A DNA stretch of 7,729 nt, from positions 1 to 7,729 of the forward strand of contig CALCBQ010000083.1 in the NCBI GenBank assembly GCA_937897215.1, given 5' to 3'. Made by a program: the position numbers and the translations under genes. The notes under the pieces were generated by a model. That model was not told the DNA's origin. It did not search any database and worked only from the letters and a program-made list of their open reading frames with translations. Of the stretch, positions 5,293 through 7,729 are shown piece by piece; within the stretch, counting starts at the first letter, position 1, and each line of letters starts with the position of its first letter. This stretch comes from an uncultured Clostridia bacterium (GTDB lineage Bacteria; Bacillota; Clostridia; Oscillospirales; Acutalibacteraceae).

Positions 5293-6461
5293 ATTCTTGC
5301 CACTCCGCTTTTTTCTGCTGCTTTTGCTACTGCTTTTGCAACAGTTACACCTACACGCTCGTCAAAGGCTTTCGGCAAAATGTAATCTTCATTTAATTCG
5401 TCATCCGATACAAGAGATGCAATCGCCTCGGCTGCGGCAAGTTTCATATCTTCATTAATGTCCCTCGCTCTGCAATCAAGAGCACCGCGGAAAATTCCGG
5501 GGAATGCAAGCACATTGTTAATCTGATTGGGGTAATCGCTTCTGCCTGTGCCAACAACTTTTGCCCCTGCATTTTTCGCTTTTTCAGGCATAATTTCAGG
5601 CACGGGATTTGCCATAGGGAAAACCACAGCATTTTCTGCCATTGATTTAATCATTTCTTCTGTAACAATATTCGGCGCAGAAACACCAATAAAAATGTCT
5701 GCACCCTTAAGGGCGTCTTGAAGTGTGCCTTTAAGGTTATTTTTGTTAGTAATTTCTGCCATTTGCGACTGCGCAGGATTCATCCATTCTTCGCCAATAC
5801 ACAGAATTCCCATTTTGTCGCACATTATAATATTGCCTGCTCCCATTTTATGTATAAGCTTTGCAATTGCAATTCCCGCCGCACCTGCGCCACTGAATAC
5901 AACTGTGCAATCTTCAATGTTTTTATTTACAACGCGGAGTGCATTTTTAACCGCCGCACCCACAACTACTGCTGTACCGTGTTGGTCATCGTGAAAAACG
6001 GGAATATCAAGTTTTTCTTTTAACTTTCTTTCAATTTCAAAGCATCGCGGAGCAGAAATATCTTCAAGATTTATTCCGCCGAAACTACCTGCAAGAAGTG
6101 AAATGCAGTTGACAATTTCGTCAACATCTTTGCTACGGACACAAAGAGGAATAGCGTCAACTCCGCCAAACTCCTTAAAAAGCACACACTTGCCCTCCAT
6201 AACAGGCATACCGGCCTCAGGACCAATATCTCCAAGCCCTAAAACTGCAGTACCGTCCGTTACAACCGCCACGGTATTCCAACGGCGAGTAAGCTCGTAA
6301 GATTTGTTTATATCTTTCTGAATTTCAAGGCAAGGAGTAGCCACACCGGGAGTATAAGCCAACGATAACGACTCTTTGTCGCTGACTTTTGCCCTTGCGG
6401 TAACTTCAATTTTTCCTTGCCACTCGTAATGGAGTTTTAAACTTTCTTTCGCGTAGTCCAT
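5289..6461 (-). CDS. Malic enzyme (malate dehydrogenase, oxaloacetate-decarboxylating)
   Basis: A 390-residue cytoplasmic enzyme that converts malate to pyruvate and CO2 with reduction of NAD(P)+. The sequence shows SLAYTPGVATPC (catalytic Y36), MEGKCVLFKEFGG (catalytic K91), metal ligands in NLEDIS (E133, D134) and FHDDQHGTAVV (D158/D159). The Rossmann glycine motif is SGAGAAGIA (191-196). FPMANP (N285) and NQINNVLAFPGIFRGALD (from 312) close the active site. Length matches the short bacterial form without a C-terminal phosphotransacetylase domain. The aspartate after the second strand (MCDKMG, D215) hints at NAD+ preference, which is inference. ATG 6461 has GAGG at 9-base spacing; an in-frame extension to 6608 overlaps the upstream gene and is rejected. 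The stop overlaps protein C, and the upstream gap is 16 bp. Confidence 0.95.
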   Translation of the reverse strand: MDYAKESLKLHYEWQGKIEVTARAKVSDKESLSLAYTPGVATPCLEIQKDINKSYELTRRWNTVAVVTDGTAVLGLGDIGPEAGMPVMEGKCVLFKEFGGVDAIPLCVRSKDVDEIVNCISLLAGSFGGINLEDISAPRCFEIERKLKEKLDIPVFHDDQHGTAVVVGAAVKNALRVVNKNIEDCTVVFSGAGAAGIAIAKLIHKMGAGNIIMCDKMGILCIGEEWMNPAQSQMAEITNKNNLKGTLQDALKGADIFIGVSAPNIVTEEMIKSMAENAVVFPMANPVPEIMPEKAKNAGAKVVGTGRSDYPNQINNVLAFPGIFRGALDCRARDINEDMKLAAAEAIASLVSDDELNEDYILPKAFDERVGVTVAKAVAKAAEKSGVARI

Positions 6462-6477
6462 AGTATTCGCCTCTTTT

Positions 6478-6753
6478 TTACTGCCTTTCAAAATACTCAT
6501 CATCAGCAATATAATATGTACGAACAAACCCATCTTCTGACACAAACACGATTTCGCCCGTGCTTGAAAGATAATAAACCTTATCATTGTCGCCTTCGTC
6601 AGTTTCAATTTTCACTTGTGCTTTTGGATTTTGTATTACATTATTTGCTTTGATAAGATATTCTTCCGCCGTTTCGCACTCTGTCGCCTCTTTATGCTCA
6701 TAAAAATGACTCATCAGTTTTTCAGGAGTACGAAAGGTTAATATTTTTGCCAT
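6478..6753 (-). CDS. Small protein, possible stand-alone BECR-fold RNase-like domain
   Basis: A 91-residue soluble protein between glpK and the malic enzyme gene. The N-terminal part has KLMSHFYEHKEATECETAEE (12-31, with H16 and H20) and an alpha-helical YLIKANNVI. The second half is beta-rich: DKVYYLSSTGEIVFVSEDG then FVRTYYI (76-82). This order (HFxxH, a YL-A helix, two hairpin strands, then dG-xxxTY) resembles the Barnase/EndoU/ColicinE5-D/RelE-like nuclease domains found at the ends of phage capsid proteins and polymorphic toxins. That comparison is from memory of the family pattern and activity is unproven. No signal peptide, partner domain or obvious antitoxin is present. The start ATG shares one base with the glpK stop (TAATG), and no strong ribosome binding site is visible, so its translation probably depends on glpK. 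Confidence 0.75.
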   Translation of the reverse strand: MAKILTFRTPEKLMSHFYEHKEATECETAEEYLIKANNVIQNPKAQVKIETDEGDNDKVYYLSSTGEIVFVSEDGFVRTYYIADDEYFERQ

Positions 6754-7729
6754 TAGTGTTCAACCCAATCTCTTGAACGCTCAACCGCACGAAGCCAACC
6801 GCGATATCTCTTTTCGCGTTTTTCTATATCCATTTTTGGTTCGAAAACTTTATCAACTTCACGGATTTTCTCGATTTCTGCAGTATCTTTCCAGAATCCT
6901 ACCGCAAGACCTGCAAGGTAAGCAGCACCAATTGCAGTTGTTTCAACCATTTTTGGTCTGTTTACATTTGTTCTAATCATATCAGACTGAATCTGCATCA
7001 TAATATCACTTACAGATGCGCCACCGTCAACGCGAAGTTCTGAAAGATTAATATCTGAATCTTGTTTCATTGCTTCAAGCAAGTCTGTCATCTGATATGC
7101 AATTGCTTCAAGCACGCTACGGCAGATGTGAGCCGCATTTGCACCGCGAGTAAGTCCTACAATAGTACCTCTTGCATACATATCCCAATAAGGAGCGCCA
7201 AGACCTGTAAATGCAGGAACGAAATAAACACCATTCGCATTAGGAACGCTCTCTGCCAATTCATCACAACGGCGTGCAGACGGAATAAGTTGTAAATCAT
7301 CGCGAAGCCACTTAATAACTGAACCCGCATTGAAAGCCGAACCCTCAATAGCATAAGTAACTTTGTCGCCAATGCCCCATGCAACACCTGTAACGAGATT
7401 ATTTTTTGACTCAACACGTTTGTCGCCTGTATTCATAAGCAAGAAACAACCTGTACCGTATGTATTCTTTGCCTGACCTTTTTCGAAGCATCCCTGACCG
7501 AAAAGTGCTGCGGGCTGGTCGCCGATTGCACCTGAAATAGGTACGCCTGCCAATTCTTCAATACCCATAACACTCTTTGCAACTGTACCGTAAACCTTAC
7601 TTGATGGTACCGCTTCAGGGAGCATAGCCATAGGAATACCGAGTTTTGCACAAAGATATTCATCCCAGCAAAGTTTATCAACATCAAAAAGCATTGTTCT
7701 TGATGCGTTTGAATAGTCAGTTATATGCA
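6753..7729 (-). CDS. glpK: Glycerol kinase (5' end beyond the window)
   Basis: The last 324 codons of an FGGY-family kinase that makes glycerol 3-phosphate from glycerol and ATP. The frame stays open to the right edge and reads ITDYSNASRTMLFDV there, a typical internal glycerol kinase segment. About 175 N-terminal residues are therefore missing, and the ATG at 7694 is internal. Visible motifs are GAIGDQPAALFGQ (with the catalytic Asp), KNTYGTGCFLLMNTGD, IEGSAFNAGSVIKWLRD, VPAFTGLGAPYWD, and the DGGAS/AIGAAYLAGLAVGFW region that binds the nucleotide. The loop before VPISG (SSKVYGTVAKSVMGIEELAG) has no histidine, unlike glycerol kinases activated by HPr phosphorylation in lactic acid bacteria. 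The gene heads the visible operon; its promoter is off the window. Confidence 0.97.
   Translation of the reverse strand, partial: HITDYSNASRTMLFDVDKLCWDEYLCAKLGIPMAMLPEAVPSSKVYGTVAKSVMGIEELAGVPISGAIGDQPAALFGQGCFEKGQAKNTYGTGCFLLMNTGDKRVESKNNLVTGVAWGIGDKVTYAIEGSAFNAGSVIKWLRDDLQLIPSARRCDELAESVPNANGVYFVPAFTGLGAPYWDMYARGTIVGLTRGANAAHICRSVLEAIAYQMTDLLEAMKQDSDINLSELRVDGGASVSDIMMQIQSDMIRTNVNRPKMVETTAIGAAYLAGLAVGFWKDTAEIEKIREVDKVFEPKMDIEKREKRYRGWLRAVERSRDWVEH

Noticed and set aside
6462..6608. N-terminal extension of malic enzyme to 6608
   Set aside because: It overlaps the 91-residue gene and encodes nothing like malic enzyme. ATG 6461 has a good GAGG site and begins the homologous sequence.
6478..6753. 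Toxin-antitoxin pair formed by the 91-residue protein and a neighbour
   Set aside because: Both direct neighbours are metabolic enzymes and no small antitoxin-like gene is adjacent, so a toxin-antitoxin call is not supported.

Overview
The window is AT-rich, with short intergenic gaps and good AGGAG-type ribosome binding sites. Its gene content (rpsU next to yqeG, a YqeG-type HAD phosphatase, a bacterial Ogg-type glycosylase, a short malic enzyme) points to a low-GC Gram-positive bacterium, most likely an anaerobic Clostridia member. A nested CTCCCTC/GAGGGAG palindromic repeat resembles intergenic repeats I recall from gut Clostridia. This placement is inference from gene content and repeat style, not a database result.

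Left part (about 1-1864, plus strand): rpsU (ribosomal protein S21), a hairpin terminator, yqeG (HAD phosphatase), then an M24 aminopeptidase P-family gene whose ATG overlaps the yqeG stop by 8 bases. Middle part (about 1865-3735): a roughly 196-bp repeat with 18-bp inverted ends lies between the convergent peptidase gene and a small minus-strand gene for an 87-residue protein with a C-terminal membrane segment. A 431-bp AT-rich non-coding region with several operator-like inverted repeats separates that small gene from the divergent ogg gene (8-oxoguanine DNA glycosylase). Just past ogg is a near-consensus promoter that can only make a transcript of about 75-80 nt ending at a strong terminator, which makes it a candidate small RNA.

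Right part (about 3736-7729, minus strand): a tightly packed apparent operon, transcribed right to left. It runs glpK (glycerol kinase, cut by the window edge), a 91-residue protein that may be a stand-alone BECR-fold RNase-like domain, a malic enzyme, then three small two-helix membrane proteins that are diverged tandem copies of one family. Junctions are TAATG (glpK/91-residue gene), 16 bp, ATGA (malic enzyme/first membrane protein), 7 bp and 5 bp, so all six genes are probably co-transcribed. The operon ends at the same hairpin that terminates the candidate small RNA from the other side.

The enzymes are ordinary central metabolism: glycerol entry into glycolysis, and malate to pyruvate. 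The least explained content is the membrane-protein trio, the BECR-like protein, the candidate small RNA and the nested repeat. I did not recognise a complete known defence or mobile system here.
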